From CAVQWT01 sp963717705 (lineage in GTDB: Bacteria > Pseudomonadota > Gammaproteobacteria > Burkholderiales > Casimicrobiaceae), in contig CAVQWT010000006.1 of the NCBI GenBank assembly GCA_963717705.1, positions 186,001 through 250,000 of the forward strand: 64,000 nt of DNA, read 5' to 3'. Both the position numbers and the translations under genes were made by a program. The notes under the pieces are model-generated. The model was not told the origin of the DNA, did no database searches, and worked only from the letters and a program-made list of their open reading frames with translations. Positions 17,472 to 26,443 of the stretch are shown piece by piece; position 1 is the first letter of the stretch, and each line of letters starts with the position of its first letter.

Positions 17472-17999
17472 TCAGCGCGACGACGCGCCGAACGTCGCCC
17501 GGCCTCCGGCGCCGTCGACGTCCAGCGTCGGCAGCCGCCAGGTGTCGGTTTCCAGCGTGACCCGCCAGCGCCCGGCGCCGAGCGGCTGGACTTGCCCGGT
17601 GTAGGCGCCGTCGGCTCCGCGCGCCAGCGTCGCGGTCCGGTCGAACCCGGCGCGCGTCGGGTGAACCACCTTCAGCGTCAGCGCTGCGGGCCCAACCTCG
17701 GCGTTGCCCCCCAGCGTGACGCGCACCCCGCCGTCGGCGGCGATGGCGAGATCCGCGGCGATGCCCAGCGCGAGGCCGCGCTCGGTGCGCTCGAGCGTGC
17801 GATTGATCACCAGCCCGCGCTTGTAGTAATCGTCGGCGATGACGCCGTCGTCGGTGCTCGCGGCGAGCCATAGCGTCGCGAAGCCGGCGACGACCACGAT
17901 CGCCGGCCCGGCGATCAGCAGCCACGGCCAGCGCTGCCGGTACCAGGGCACCGCAGGGGAAACGGTCTCGCGGGGGATGCTCATGACGGAAGTATGCAT
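17472..17999 (-). CDS. fixH: FixH family protein (cbb3 oxidase maturation)
   Basis: A 175-residue single-pass membrane protein: a helix at about 27-47 (PWLLIAGPAIVVVAGFATLWLA), the FixH motif ADDYYKRGLVINRTLERTERG, then a periplasmic immunoglobulin-like domain ending in WRVTLETDTWRL. FixH (CcoH) stabilises cbb3 oxidase assembly. An in-frame ATG at 17984 is an alternative start. It lies 15 bases after the ccoG stop. Confidence 0.92.
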   Translation of the reverse strand: MHTSVMSIPRETVSPAVPWYRQRWPWLLIAGPAIVVVAGFATLWLAASTDDGVIADDYYKRGLVINRTLERTERGLALGIAADLAIAADGGVRVTLGGNAEVGPAALTLKVVHPTRAGFDRTATLARGADGAYTGQVQPLGAGRWRVTLETDTWRLPTLDVDGAGGRATFGASSR

Positions 18000-18014
18000 C
18001 GGGCGGGGCGGCTT

Positions 18015-19454
18015 TCAGCGGGGGAACAGGAAAGTCGAGTCCTCGCGCCGGACCAGCGGCGACTCGCCCTCGGAACGGATCACGAACTCGATGCGGTGGG
18101 CGCCCGGCTTGGCCGACTCCGCCGGCGCCTGGACGCGCAGCGGCACCATCCGCGTGGCCGCGCCGTCGAGCGGGATCGGCTGGTCGACGCCGACGACCCT
18201 GGCGCCGGGCAGTCCCTCGACCTCGACGGTGAAGCGATGCGGGGCCTCGGCCGTGTTCATGACCTGCAGCCGGTAGACGTTCTCGATCACGCCGGGCGTC
18301 GTCTCGCGCGCAAGCGCGCCGCGGTCGCGCAGCACGTCGACCTTCAGCGGATTGCGCAGCGCCAGCGAGACGCCCGCCGCGACCGCGATGACGACCAGCA
18401 GCGACACGTAGATCAGCGTGCGCAGGCGCAGGACGCGGCGCCACATCTCACGGTAGCCGAAGCCCTCGGTCAGCGAGTTCTCGGAGGCGAAGCGGATCAG
18501 CCCCTTCGGGTAGCCCATCTTGTCCATCACCTGGTCGCAGCCGTCGACGCAGGCGGCGCAGCCGATGCACTCGTACTGCAGGCCCTTGCGGATGTCGATG
18601 CCCGTCGGACACACCTGGACGCAGATCGAGCAGTCGATGCAGTGCCCGAGCCCCGCCTGCGCGAGATCGGTCTTCCTGCTGCGCGAGCCTCGCGGCTCGC
18701 CCCGACCGGAGTCGTAGGCGATGATCATCGTGTCCTTGTCGAACATCACCGACTGGAAGCGCGCGTACGGGCACATGTACTTGCACACCTGCTCGCGCAT
18801 CCATCCGGCGTTGCCGTACGTCGCGAAGCCGTAGAACAGGATCCAGAAGACCTCCCACCCGCCCAGGGCGAACGGAATGGCGGTGATCAGCTCGCGGATC
18901 GGGGTGAAGTAGCCGACGAAGGTGAGCCCGGTCCACAGTGCGATCGCGATCCAGATCGCGTGCTTGGCGACCTTGCGCCCGGCCTTCGCCGCCGACAGCG
19001 GCTGGCCGTCGAGCCGCATCCGCGCCTGGCGGTCGCCTTCGATCTTCCGCTCGACCCAGAGGAAGATCTCGGTATAGACGGTCTGCGGGCAGGCGTAGCC
19101 GCACCAGAGGCGGCCGGCGATGGCGGTGAACAGGAACAGCGAGTACGCGCTGAGGATCAGCAGGATCGACAGGTAGATGACGTCCTGCGGCCAGAACACG
19201 AGGCCGAAGATGTAGAACTTGCGCGCGGCGAGGTCGAACAGCACCGCCTGGCGGTCGTTCCACTGCAGCCACGGCAGGCCGTAGAAGACGATCTGCGTCA
19301 CGAACACCAGCGCCCAGCGCCAGGTCGCGAAGGTTCCCGTCACCGCGCGCGGGTAGATCTTCTTGCGGATCTCGTAGAGCGAGACCTCCTCGACCGGCAC
19401 GGCGGTGCCGCCGGTGGTGGCGGCGGCGGAAAGGGGCTTGTCGGGGAGCGTCAT
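18015..19454 (-). CDS. ccoG: cytochrome c oxidase accessory protein CcoG (FixG/RdxA)
   Basis: Membrane iron-sulfur protein that reduces Cu(II) for the CuB centre of cbb3 oxidase. The 479 residues contain five or six helices, an early WCGYACPQTVY motif, the 4Fe-4S ferredoxin pair CIDCSICVQVCPTGIDIRKGLQ and CIGCAACVDGCDQVM (about 260-310), and a C-terminal periplasmic domain. It follows ccoP after a gap of about 110 bases that holds a strong hairpin. Confidence 0.96.
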   Translation of the reverse strand: MTLPDKPLSAAATTGGTAVPVEEVSLYEIRKKIYPRAVTGTFATWRWALVFVTQIVFYGLPWLQWNDRQAVLFDLAARKFYIFGLVFWPQDVIYLSILLILSAYSLFLFTAIAGRLWCGYACPQTVYTEIFLWVERKIEGDRQARMRLDGQPLSAAKAGRKVAKHAIWIAIALWTGLTFVGYFTPIRELITAIPFALGGWEVFWILFYGFATYGNAGWMREQVCKYMCPYARFQSVMFDKDTMIIAYDSGRGEPRGSRSRKTDLAQAGLGHCIDCSICVQVCPTGIDIRKGLQYECIGCAACVDGCDQVMDKMGYPKGLIRFASENSLTEGFGYREMWRRVLRLRTLIYVSLLVVIAVAAGVSLALRNPLKVDVLRDRGALARETTPGVIENVYRLQVMNTAEAPHRFTVEVEGLPGARVVGVDQPIPLDGAATRMVPLRVQAPAESAKPGAHRIEFVIRSEGESPLVRREDSTFLFPR

Positions 19455-19527
19455 TGCGGAGAGGGGTCGGCGTCAGCAGGTGCGCCGGGGCAGGCGCCCG
19501 GTTCGGCCCCACGCAGCCGCCCGGAGG

Positions 19528-19561
19528 TGCGCGCCGCCGCCGGGAGCAGCGGCGGCGCGCA
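19528..19561 (-). promoter_or_regulatory. 13-bp hairpin between ccoP and ccoG
   Basis: TGCGCGCCGCCGC (19528-19540) pairs perfectly with its complement at 19549-19561 across an eight-base loop. The stem begins six bases after the ccoP stop. No U-run follows on either strand, so it is not a standard terminator. A structure here could protect the 3' end of a ccoNOQP message after processing and lower ccoG-fixH expression. The hairpin is seen; the role is inferred. Confidence 0.6.
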
Positions 19562-19567
19562 GTTGGA

Positions 19568-20545
19568 TCACTTCGATGCGGCGGCCTGCGGCTTGTTGGA
19601 CAGGCCCCACACGTAGGCGGCAAGGATCTGCACCTTGCCGGCGCCGAGGGTGTCCTTGTGCGCCGGCATCGCCGGATGATTCGCGTCGAGGTTGAGGTGC
19701 CGACCCTTGTTGACACCTTCGGCGATCGTCGCTTCCGAACTGCCGTACAGCCAGATCTGGTCGGTGAGGTTGGGCGCGCCGACAGCCTGGTTGCCCTTGC
19801 CTTCCGGCCCGTGGCACGCGGCGCACACGGCGAAACTCGCCTTCCCGAGTTCGGCCTTGGTCCCGTCGTGAGAGAGGCCCGACATGGAACGGACGTAGGC
19901 GACGACGTTCTTGACGCCTTCGTCTCCCAGCGCCGCGCCGAGCGCAGGCATGACGCCCATCCGACCGTTCAGGATCGACTCGCGGATCACCTCGGGCTCA
20001 CCGCCCCAAAGCCAGTCGCTGTCGCGCAGGTTGGGGAAGCCACGCGCACCGCCGGCGTCGGACCCATGGCACTGCGCGCAGTTGTTCAGGAACAGCCGCT
20101 CTCCCATCGCGCGGGCCTGCGGGTCGGCGGCAACCTGCTTCAGGTCCATCGCGAGGTACTTGTCGTACAGCGGCTTGACCTTGGCGTCGGCGGCGCTGGT
20201 CTCCTTCGCCCACGCGTCGGTCGAGCTCCAGCCGAGCACGCCCGGCACGTTCCCGAAGCCGGGGTAGAGGATCAGGTAGCCGATCGAGAACACGATCGTG
20301 ATCCAGAACAGCCACACCCACCACTTCGGCAGCGGGTTGTTGTACTCGGCGAGGTCGCCGTCCCAGATGTGCCCGGTGATCTCGACCGCGTTGCCGCCGG
20401 GTCCGCCCGCAGCGGGCGCCTTCCCCGGCCCCGCCGCTACCTTCGCCTTGCCGGTGCGCCACAGCAGCCACCCGCAGCCGAGGATGCTGACGGCGGTGAT
20501 GACGATTACGTACCAGCTCCAGAAACCCGATGTGAAATCGCTCAT
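19568..20545 (-). CDS. ccoP: cbb3 cytochrome c oxidase subunit III (di-heme)
   Basis: Membrane-anchored di-heme cytochrome c passing electrons to CcoO/CcoN. The 325 residues contain an N-terminal helix (WSWYVIVITAVSILGCGWLLW), a longer-than-usual Gly/Ala linker, the second helix of the FixP N-domain (EYNNPLPKWWVWLFWITIVFSIGYLILYPGFG), and two CXXCH heme sites (CAQCHG and CAACHG). The start overlaps the ccoQ stop by four bases. Confidence 0.96.
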   Translation of the reverse strand: MSDFTSGFWSWYVIVITAVSILGCGWLLWRTGKAKVAAGPGKAPAAGGPGGNAVEITGHIWDGDLAEYNNPLPKWWVWLFWITIVFSIGYLILYPGFGNVPGVLGWSSTDAWAKETSAADAKVKPLYDKYLAMDLKQVAADPQARAMGERLFLNNCAQCHGSDAGGARGFPNLRDSDWLWGGEPEVIRESILNGRMGVMPALGAALGDEGVKNVVAYVRSMSGLSHDGTKAELGKASFAVCAACHGPEGKGNQAVGAPNLTDQIWLYGSSEATIAEGVNKGRHLNLDANHPAMPAHKDTLGAGKVQILAAYVWGLSNKPQAAASK

Positions 20546-20736
20546 GACCGCTGCTCCACGCTGTTGCCGTCTTTCGCCGCCACGTCGTCCGGGAGAGCGA
20601 ACGGCGCATTCGCCGCCGCCTCGAACGCGCGCTCGCGCTTGCGGCTGTACGCCCACACGACCACGCCGATGAATCCGGCGAAGGCCGCGACCGTCGTCGC
20701 ACTCGCCAGCCAGGTATAGATGACCGGGGGTTCCAT
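20542..20736 (-). CDS. ccoQ: cbb3 oxidase subunit CcoQ (FixQ)
   Basis: A 64-residue single-helix subunit (helix about 7-28: WLASATTVAAFAGFIGVVVWAY, then SRKRERAFEAAANAPFALPDD), matching CcoQ in size, topology and the basic-then-acidic tail. CcoQ stabilises the oxidase complex. It lies between ccoO (three bases apart) and ccoP (overlapping). Confidence 0.93.
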   Translation of the reverse strand: MEPPVIYTWLASATTVAAFAGFIGVVVWAYSRKRERAFEAAANAPFALPDDVAAKDGNSVEQRS

Positions 20737-20739
20737 CGC

Positions 20740-21354
20740 CTACCTCGCGTTCTTCATGGCCAGCCCGAGGTTCTGCAGGTACGCGATGACCGCGTCCTCC
20801 TCGGTCTTGCCCTTGAGGTCGCCCTCGGCCTTGGCGATTTCCTCGTCGGAGTACGGCGCGCCGAGCATGCGCAGCGTGCGCATCTTGGCGACGATGTCCG
20901 CGGCGTCCGCCGGGCTCTTCGCGAGCCACGGGTACGCCGGCATGTTCGACTCGGGCACGACGTCGCGCGGGTTGGCGAGATGCACCCGGTGCCAGTCGTC
21001 TGAATAGCGGCCGCCGACGCGCTGCAGGTCCGGACCGGTGCGCTTGCTGCCCCACTGGAACGGCCGGTCGTAGACGTACTCGCCGGCGACCGAGTACGGA
21101 CCGTAGCGCTCGGTCTCGGCGCGGAACGGACGCACCATCTGCGAATGGCAGTTGTAGCAGCCCTCGCGGACGTAGACGTCGCGGCCGGCCAGTTGCAGCG
21201 CCGAGTACGGCTTGAGCCCGGCGATCGGCTGCGTCGTCGACTTCTGGAAGTACAGCGGGATGATCTGCACCAGCCCGCCCACCGAGACGACCAGGATGAT
21301 CATGACGATCAGCCAGCCGACGTTCTTCTCCATCAATTCCTGATTGAGCTTCAT
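20740..21354 (-). CDS. ccoO: cbb3 cytochrome c oxidase subunit II (mono-heme)
   Basis: A 204-residue mono-heme membrane cytochrome. It has an N-terminal helix (VGWLIVMIILVVSVGGLVQIIPLYF), the characteristic YVREGCYNCHSQMVRPFRAETERYG heme site, and the axial Met region (ESNMPAYPWL). The ATG at 21354 overlaps the end of the shifted ccoN frame; with the true ccoN stop at 21395 the spacing is about 40 bases. Confidence 0.96.
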   Translation of the reverse strand: MKLNQELMEKNVGWLIVMIILVVSVGGLVQIIPLYFQKSTTQPIAGLKPYSALQLAGRDVYVREGCYNCHSQMVRPFRAETERYGPYSVAGEYVYDRPFQWGSKRTGPDLQRVGGRYSDDWHRVHLANPRDVVPESNMPAYPWLAKSPADAADIVAKMRTLRMLGAPYSDEEIAKAEGDLKGKTEEDAVIAYLQNLGLAMKNAR

Positions 21355-21394
21355 CGTTCGCTCCGGATCACGTGTTCGTTCGAGCGATCGCCGC

Positions 21395-22829
21395 TCAGGC
21401 GTGGGCCGGCACGCCGGCCGGGATCGGCGCCTCGTACGCCTTGCCGCCGCGCACCGTCTGCCACACGTTCCAGGCCATGATCAGCATGCCGGCGAAGAAC
21501 AGCGTGCCACCGACGAAGCCGGATCGCGTAGAACGGGTAGGTCGCCTTGACGCTTTCGACGAATGCGTAGGTCAGCGTGCCGTCGGCGTTGACCGCGCGC
21601 CACATCAGGCCCTGCATCACCCCGGCGATCCACATCGCCGCGATGTACAGCACGACGCCGATGGTGGCGATCCAGAAGTGCGTCGTGATGAGGCGCACCG
21701 ACCACATCTCGGTCTTGCCGAACATCCGCGGGATCAGGTAGTACATCGAGCCGATCGAGATGAACGCGACCCAGCCCAGCGCGCCCGAGTGCACGTGCCC
21801 GATCGTCCAGTCGGTGTAGTGCGACAGCGCGTTGACCGTCTTGATCGACATCATCGGCCCCTCGAACGTGCTCATGCCGTAGAACGACAGCGAGACGATG
21901 AGGAACTTCAGGATCGGGTCTTCGCGCAGCTTGTACCAGGCGCCCGACAGCGTCATGATCCCGTTGATCATGCCGCCCCACGAGGGCGCCAGCAGGATCA
22001 GCGAGAACACCATCCCGAGCGATTGCGTCCAGTCGGGCAGTGCGGTGTAGTGCAGATGGTGCGGACCCGCCCACATGTAGGTGAAGATCAGCGCCCAGAA
22101 GTGCACGACCGAAAGCCGGTAGCTGTAGATCGGGCGGCCCGCCTGCTTGGGCACGAAGTAGTACATCATCCCCAGGAAGCCCGCGGTCAGGAAGAAGCCG
22201 ACCGCGTTGTGGCCGTACCACCACTGCACCATCGCGTCCTGCACGCCGGCGTAGGCAGAGTACGACTTCCACAGCGTCACCGGCACCGCCGCGCTGTTGA
22301 CGACGTGCAGCAGCGCCACGGTCAGGATGAACGCGCCGAAGAACCAGTTGGCGACGTAGATGTGCGGCGTCTTGCGCTTGACCAGGGTGCCGAAGAACAC
22401 GACGGCGTAGGAGACCCAGACCAGCGTGATCAGGATGTCGATCGGCCACTCGAGCTCGGCGTATTCTTTCCCGGAGGTGACCCCCAGCGGCAACGTCACC
22501 GCCGCCAGCACGATGATCAGGTTCCAGCCCCAGAAGGTGAACGCGGCGAGCGCGTCGGAGAACAGCCGCACCTGGCACGTGCGCTGGACGACGTAGTAGG
22601 ACGTCGCGAACAGTGCGCAACCTCCGAACGCGAAGATCACCGCGTTGGTGTGCAGCGGCCGCAGGCGCCCGTACGACAGCCACGGCACCGCCGGCAGGAC
22701 CTCCGGCCACAGCAGCTGGGCGGCGATGATGACGCCGACGAGCATCCCCACGATGCCCCAGACGACCGTCATGATCGAGAACCAGCGCACCACCTTGTAA
22801 TTGAACGTCGCCGTCGCGGCTGCCGTCAT
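21395..22829 (-). CDS. ccoN: cbb3 cytochrome c oxidase subunit I, with a 1-base frameshift near the 3' end
   Basis: Catalytic heme-copper subunit with about twelve helices and the conserved His ligands (for example WWYGHNAVGFFLTAGFLGMMYYFVPK and HYTDWTIGHVHSGALGW). The frame is intact to YPFYAIR, then one extra base in CCGG at 21519-21522 shifts it. As written, translation runs to 21351 with an Arg/His-rich nonsense end. Removing one base restores GGTLFFAGMLIMAWNVWQTV and a normal stop at 21395, giving the usual length of about 477 residues. ATG 22829 has AGGGGGA eight bases upstream; a TTG at 22835 also exists. Confidence 0.93.
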
Positions 22830-22946
22830 GGTCAAATCCCCCTAGGAACTGCGAACGCGGTCGTCACGGACCCCGGGTCCGCCACGGTTGCCAGCAGCGG
22901 ACACACCCCCGGCGCGTGCCGGGCGCGACCGCCAAGAACTTCCTCG

Positions 22947-22988
22947 ATGCTACTGAGCCCGATCCACCCCGATCTTGATCGAAGTCAA
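22947..22988 (-). promoter_or_regulatory. FNR-dependent ccoN promoter inside the ccoS 3' end
   Basis: The FNR box TTGAC-N4-ATCAA (minus strand, plus 22975-22988, nine of ten half-site bases) lies within the last codons of ccoS. A TAGCAT -10 (22947-22952) predicts a start near 22940, which centres the box at -41.5, the class II activation position. The 5' UTR would be about 110 bases. Confidence 0.75.
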
Positions 22989-23168
22989 TTCCGCCTGTTG
23001 CTGCGCAACATTGTCCACCTGCGACGGAATGTCGTCATCGGCGAGGATCCGGTGCGCGGGACCTTCGAGATCGTCGAACTGACCGCTCCTCACCGACCAC
23101 CAGAACACGCCGCCGATCAGGCCCACGAGCGCGACCGACACCGGGATCAGCAGCAACAGGATATCCAC
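22950..23168 (-). CDS. ccoS: cbb3-type oxidase assembly protein CcoS
   Basis: A 72-residue single-helix protein (MDILLLLIPVSVALVGLIGGVFWWSVRSGQFDDLEGPAHRIL), matching the CcoS signature WxVRSGQFDDLEGPAxRIL. CcoS is needed for cofactor insertion into CcoN. The GTG start overlaps the ccoI stop by one base (TAGTG), so the two are coupled. Its 3' end carries the ccoN promoter. Confidence 0.94.
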   Translation of the reverse strand: MDILLLLIPVSVALVGLIGGVFWWSVRSGQFDDLEGPAHRILADDDIPSQVDNVAQQQAELTSIKIGVDRAQ

Positions 23169-25732
23169 TAGGCCTCCCCGGCCCGCGAGCGCGGCGCCGC
23201 ATCAGGCAGCGCGCATATTCGTCGATCGTCATGCATGGCGTCCGTCGGCGGATTCCCCGGCAGCCGCGCGACGCGCAGCGCGTTGGCGACGACCAGCAGC
23301 GACGACGCCGACATGCCGATCGCCGCCACCAGCGGCGTCACGTATCCCAGCGCCGCGGCGGGAATCGCCACCGCATTGTAGGCGAATGCCCACAGCAGGT
23401 TTTGCCGCACGATGCCGAGCGTTCGCCGCGCATGGCGGATCGTCGCGGTCAGACGCCCGAGGTCGTCGGCGAGGATGACGATGTCGGCCGTCCACTGCGC
23501 CAGCGGCGTCGCGCTGCCGAGGCTTGCCGACACCTGTGCCTGCGCCAAGGCTGGCGCGTCGTTGATGCCGTCGCCGACCATTGCCACCACGGCGCCGCCG
23601 GCCTGCAGCGCGGCGATCGCCTCCCGCTTGTCCTCGGGCAGCGTGTCGCCGCGCGCGTCGGCGATCCCGAGCGCCGCCGCCGTCGCCGCCACGGCGGCCT
23701 GCCGGTCGCCGGACAGCAGCACCGGCGTGATGCCCAGTGCGCGCAGCTCGGCGACGAGGCCCTGCGCCCCTGGGCGAAAGCGGTCGCCGAGGGCGAACAC
23801 CGCCAGCGGTCCCTGCGCGTCTCCCAGCACCACGTGGCTGTCGGTCGGGCCGCCCGGCATCGCGTCGGCGCGAAGCCCGCCGGACAAGGCGGCGACGAAC
23901 GACGCGCGCCCCAGGCGCAGCGGGACGCCGTCGACCGTGCCCTCGAGACCACGGCCCGGCTCGACCACCACGCCGGTCGCCTCCGCGCGCGGCAGCCCCT
24001 GCGCTGCTGCGCGCAGGGCTCCGGCAAGCGGATGCTCCGACGGCGCCTCGAGCGCCGCGGCGAGCGCCAGCGCCCGCTCGCGCGTGGTGCCGCGGAACAG
24101 CGCGACGTCGGTGAGCCCGGGGCGGCCCTCGGTGAGCGTCCCGGTCTTGTCGAGCACGACGTGGGTGACGGCGGCGAAGGACTCCAGCGCATCGGGCCGG
24201 GTAACGACGACCTGCCGCCGCGCCAGCGCGCCCGCGGCGGCGGCAAGCGCCGCCGGCGTGGCCAGCGACAGCGCGCAGGGACAGGACACGACCAGCAGCG
24301 CGAAGGTCACCGGCAGCGCACGCGCCGGGTCGACCTGCCACCAGACCAGCGCGGTGGCCGCGGCCAGCACCAGCAGGCCCGCGACGAACCACTGGGCCAC
24401 GCGATCGGCAAGGCGTGCGACCCGCGGGCGCCCCGTCGCCGCGCGTGCGGCGGCGCGCTCGATCGCAGCCAGGCGCGTGGCGTCGCCCGCGGCGGTCACC
24501 CTGACGACGAGCGTCCCGTCGCAGGCGATGCTGCCCGCGAGCACGCGCTCGCCGGCGCCGCGCACGCGAGGCTGCGATTCCCCGGTCAGGATCGCCTCGT
24601 CGACGGCGGCGCGACCGTCGATCACGACCCCGTCGCAGGGCACCGGCGCCCCGGCGCGCACCAGCACGAAATCCCCGCCGGCGAGCGCGGCCGCACCGAC
24701 GGTCTCGGCGTCGCGCGATCGCGGAAAGCCGGGCAGCCGCTCGGCAGTCGCCGGCTGCGCCCGCGCGACCGCCTCGATCGCGTCCCCTGCGCGGCGGCGC
24801 GCGCCGAGCTCGACGTAGCGGGCGACGAGCAGCAGCGCAATGAACATCGTCACCGAGTCGTAATAGACGGCGCCGTCGCCGGTGAACGTCGCCCACGCGC
24901 TGGCGCCGAACGCCGCAGCGAGGCCCAGCGCCACCGGCACGTCCATGCCGGGCCGCGCGAGCTTCAGGTCGCGCCAGGCGCCGTGGAAGAACGGCGAGGC
25001 GGCATACAGCAGCGCCGGCAGCGTCAGCGTCAGGCTCGCCCACTCCAGCAGCCGCCGATGCTCGGGGTCGACGCCGTCGACGGTCACGTAGGTCGGCACC
25101 GCGAACATCATCACCTGCATCATCGCCAGCAGCGCGACGCTCATCCGCAGCAGCAGCGCGCGCGACTCGCGGCGTGCGAACTCCTCGCGCCGCGCCGGAT
25201 CGTACGGGTACGCGCGATAGCCGACCGCGGCGACCGCGCGCAACACCGCCGACACGCGCGCCTCGGCGGAATCGAACACCACCCGCGCGCGCCGCGTCGC
25301 GAAATTGACGCTGGCCTCGCGCACCCCGGGCTGCCGTGCGAGCCACGACTCGAGCAGCCAGACGCAGGCCCCGCAGTGCATCCCCTCGAGCAGCAGCGCG
25401 ATCTCGCGGCCGCCGTCCGGCAGCGCCCGGACGAACCCCGACTGCGCCGCCGGATCGTCCCAGCGCGACCACTCGTCGTCGGGCGCCTCGCCCGGGCGGT
25501 CGGCGTTGACGGTGCGCCGGTCGTAGAACGCGTCGAGACCGGCGGCGTGGATCGTCTGCGCGACGGCCACGCAGCCGGCGCAGCAGAACTCGCGCGGCGA
25601 ACCGGCGACGACGGCGCGCCAGCGGGCGCCCGGCGGGTTGGGAAGCCCGCAGTGGTAGCAGGCCGAGCCGGCGCCGTGCGCCGACGCCGACGGGTCCGCC
25701 GGCGCGGGCGCGGGAGAGAACGGCAAAGTCAT
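23168..25732 (-). CDS. ccoI: copper-exporting P-type ATPase of cbb3 clusters (CcoI/FixI)
   Basis: P1B-type ATPase exporting copper for oxidase assembly. The 854 residues include an N-terminal Cys-rich motif (CYHCGLPNPP and FCCAGC), a heavy-metal-associated domain (GMHCGACVWLLESWL, about 110), eight helices with the SCPCALSLATPAAL metal-translocation motif, the phosphorylation site DKTGTLTEG, and GDGINDAPALAQA. The long Cys-rich N-terminus marks the FixI branch. First gene of the cco operon; divergent from usp. Confidence 0.95.
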   Translation of the reverse strand: MTLPFSPAPAPADPSASAHGAGSACYHCGLPNPPGARWRAVVAGSPREFCCAGCVAVAQTIHAAGLDAFYDRRTVNADRPGEAPDDEWSRWDDPAAQSGFVRALPDGGREIALLLEGMHCGACVWLLESWLARQPGVREASVNFATRRARVVFDSAEARVSAVLRAVAAVGYRAYPYDPARREEFARRESRALLLRMSVALLAMMQVMMFAVPTYVTVDGVDPEHRRLLEWASLTLTLPALLYAASPFFHGAWRDLKLARPGMDVPVALGLAAAFGASAWATFTGDGAVYYDSVTMFIALLLVARYVELGARRRAGDAIEAVARAQPATAERLPGFPRSRDAETVGAAALAGGDFVLVRAGAPVPCDGVVIDGRAAVDEAILTGESQPRVRGAGERVLAGSIACDGTLVVRVTAAGDATRLAAIERAAARAATGRPRVARLADRVAQWFVAGLLVLAAATALVWWQVDPARALPVTFALLVVSCPCALSLATPAALAAAAGALARRQVVVTRPDALESFAAVTHVVLDKTGTLTEGRPGLTDVALFRGTTRERALALAAALEAPSEHPLAGALRAAAQGLPRAEATGVVVEPGRGLEGTVDGVPLRLGRASFVAALSGGLRADAMPGGPTDSHVVLGDAQGPLAVFALGDRFRPGAQGLVAELRALGITPVLLSGDRQAAVAATAAALGIADARGDTLPEDKREAIAALQAGGAVVAMVGDGINDAPALAQAQVSASLGSATPLAQWTADIVILADDLGRLTATIRHARRTLGIVRQNLLWAFAYNAVAIPAAALGYVTPLVAAIGMSASSLLVVANALRVARLPGNPPTDAMHDDRRICALPDAAPRSRAGEA

Positions 25733-25817
25733 GGATGCAGCCTAAGCGGCGGCCCCGGGGGGGTCAAGCCGGAATCGAGCCGCGTTTGACCGCCCGGCGC
25801 AGGTGGTTGCCGGGGCG

Positions 25818-25858
25818 TTGATTTGTGTCAACGGGCGTGCCACTGTTGGCCGTACCAT
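25818..25858 (+). promoter_or_regulatory. FNR box and promoter of the universal stress protein gene
   Basis: TTGAT-TTGT-GTCAA (25818-25831) matches nine of ten FNR half-site positions. A TACCAT -10 at 25853-25858 predicts a start near 25865, putting the box at about -41, class II geometry. The gene start is at 25893, behind an AAGGAG site. Confidence 0.7.
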
Positions 25859-25892
25859 CGAAGATGCCGCCAGACGCGGCCAAGGAGACACC

Positions 25893-26336
25893 ATGTACAA
25901 GAACCTGCTCGTCTGCACCGACGGCTCGAAGCTGTCCGACAAGGCGGTCGCGCATGCGATCGGGCTGGCGCAGGCGGTCGGCGCCGGCATCACCGCCTTC
26001 TACGCGGCACCCGATTATCCGCTGCCGGCGTATGCCGACGGCGTCGTCTACGAACCGGTCTCGCGCAAGGAATACGCGAAGCTCGCCAGCGCGGACGCCG
26101 AGAAGGTTCTCGGCGCCGTGACCGCCAAGGCCGAAGCGGCCGGCATCGCCTGCAAGACCACCTACGCGATCGCCGCGGCGCCGTGGGAGGCGATCCTCAA
26201 CGCCGCCAAGAAGCAGAAGTGCGACGCCATCGTCATGGCCTCGCACGGCCGTCGCGGTGTGTCCGCGCTGCTGCTCGGGAGCGAGACGCAGAAGGTGCTG
26301 ACGCACAGCAAGCTGCCGGTGATCGTCGTCAGGTAG
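25893..26336 (+). CDS. universal stress protein (UspA family)
   Basis: A 147-residue single-domain Usp: N-terminal MYKNLLVCTDGSKLSDKAVAHAIGLA and the ATP-binding end motif MASHGRRGVSALLLGSETQKVLTHSKLPVIVV (G-x2-G-x9-G-S/T pattern). Such proteins bind ATP and aid survival under low oxygen or stress. The ATG is chosen for its AAGGAGA ribosome site. The FNR box upstream suggests induction when oxygen falls, together with the adjacent cbb3 oxidase. Confidence 0.95.
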   Translation: MYKNLLVCTDGSKLSDKAVAHAIGLAQAVGAGITAFYAAPDYPLPAYADGVVYEPVSRKEYAKLASADAEKVLGAVTAKAEAAGIACKTTYAIAAAPWEAILNAAKKQKCDAIVMASHGRRGVSALLLGSETQKVLTHSKLPVIVVR

Positions 26337-26410
26337 CCGCCGCGACCGGCGCGCGGGATCGCGGCGCCGGGTAACGCGAAATCCGCTCCGCGCCAGGGGC
26401 GGATTCGCGC

Positions 26411-26440
26411 TACAATTGCTGTTTTTCGAGCAAAAACAGC
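26411..26440 (+). promoter_or_regulatory. promoter and 9-bp palindrome directly before proS
   Basis: TACAAT (26411-26416) is a good -10. Immediately after it, GCTGTTTTT (26418-26426) pairs perfectly with AAAAACAGC (26432-26440) across CGAGC, ending three bases before the proS ATG. No ribosome binding site is seen between. The predicted transcript start falls inside the left arm, so the palindrome more likely acts as a DNA operator than as an RNA hairpin. Role inferred. Confidence 0.5.
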
Positions 26441-26443
26441 ATC

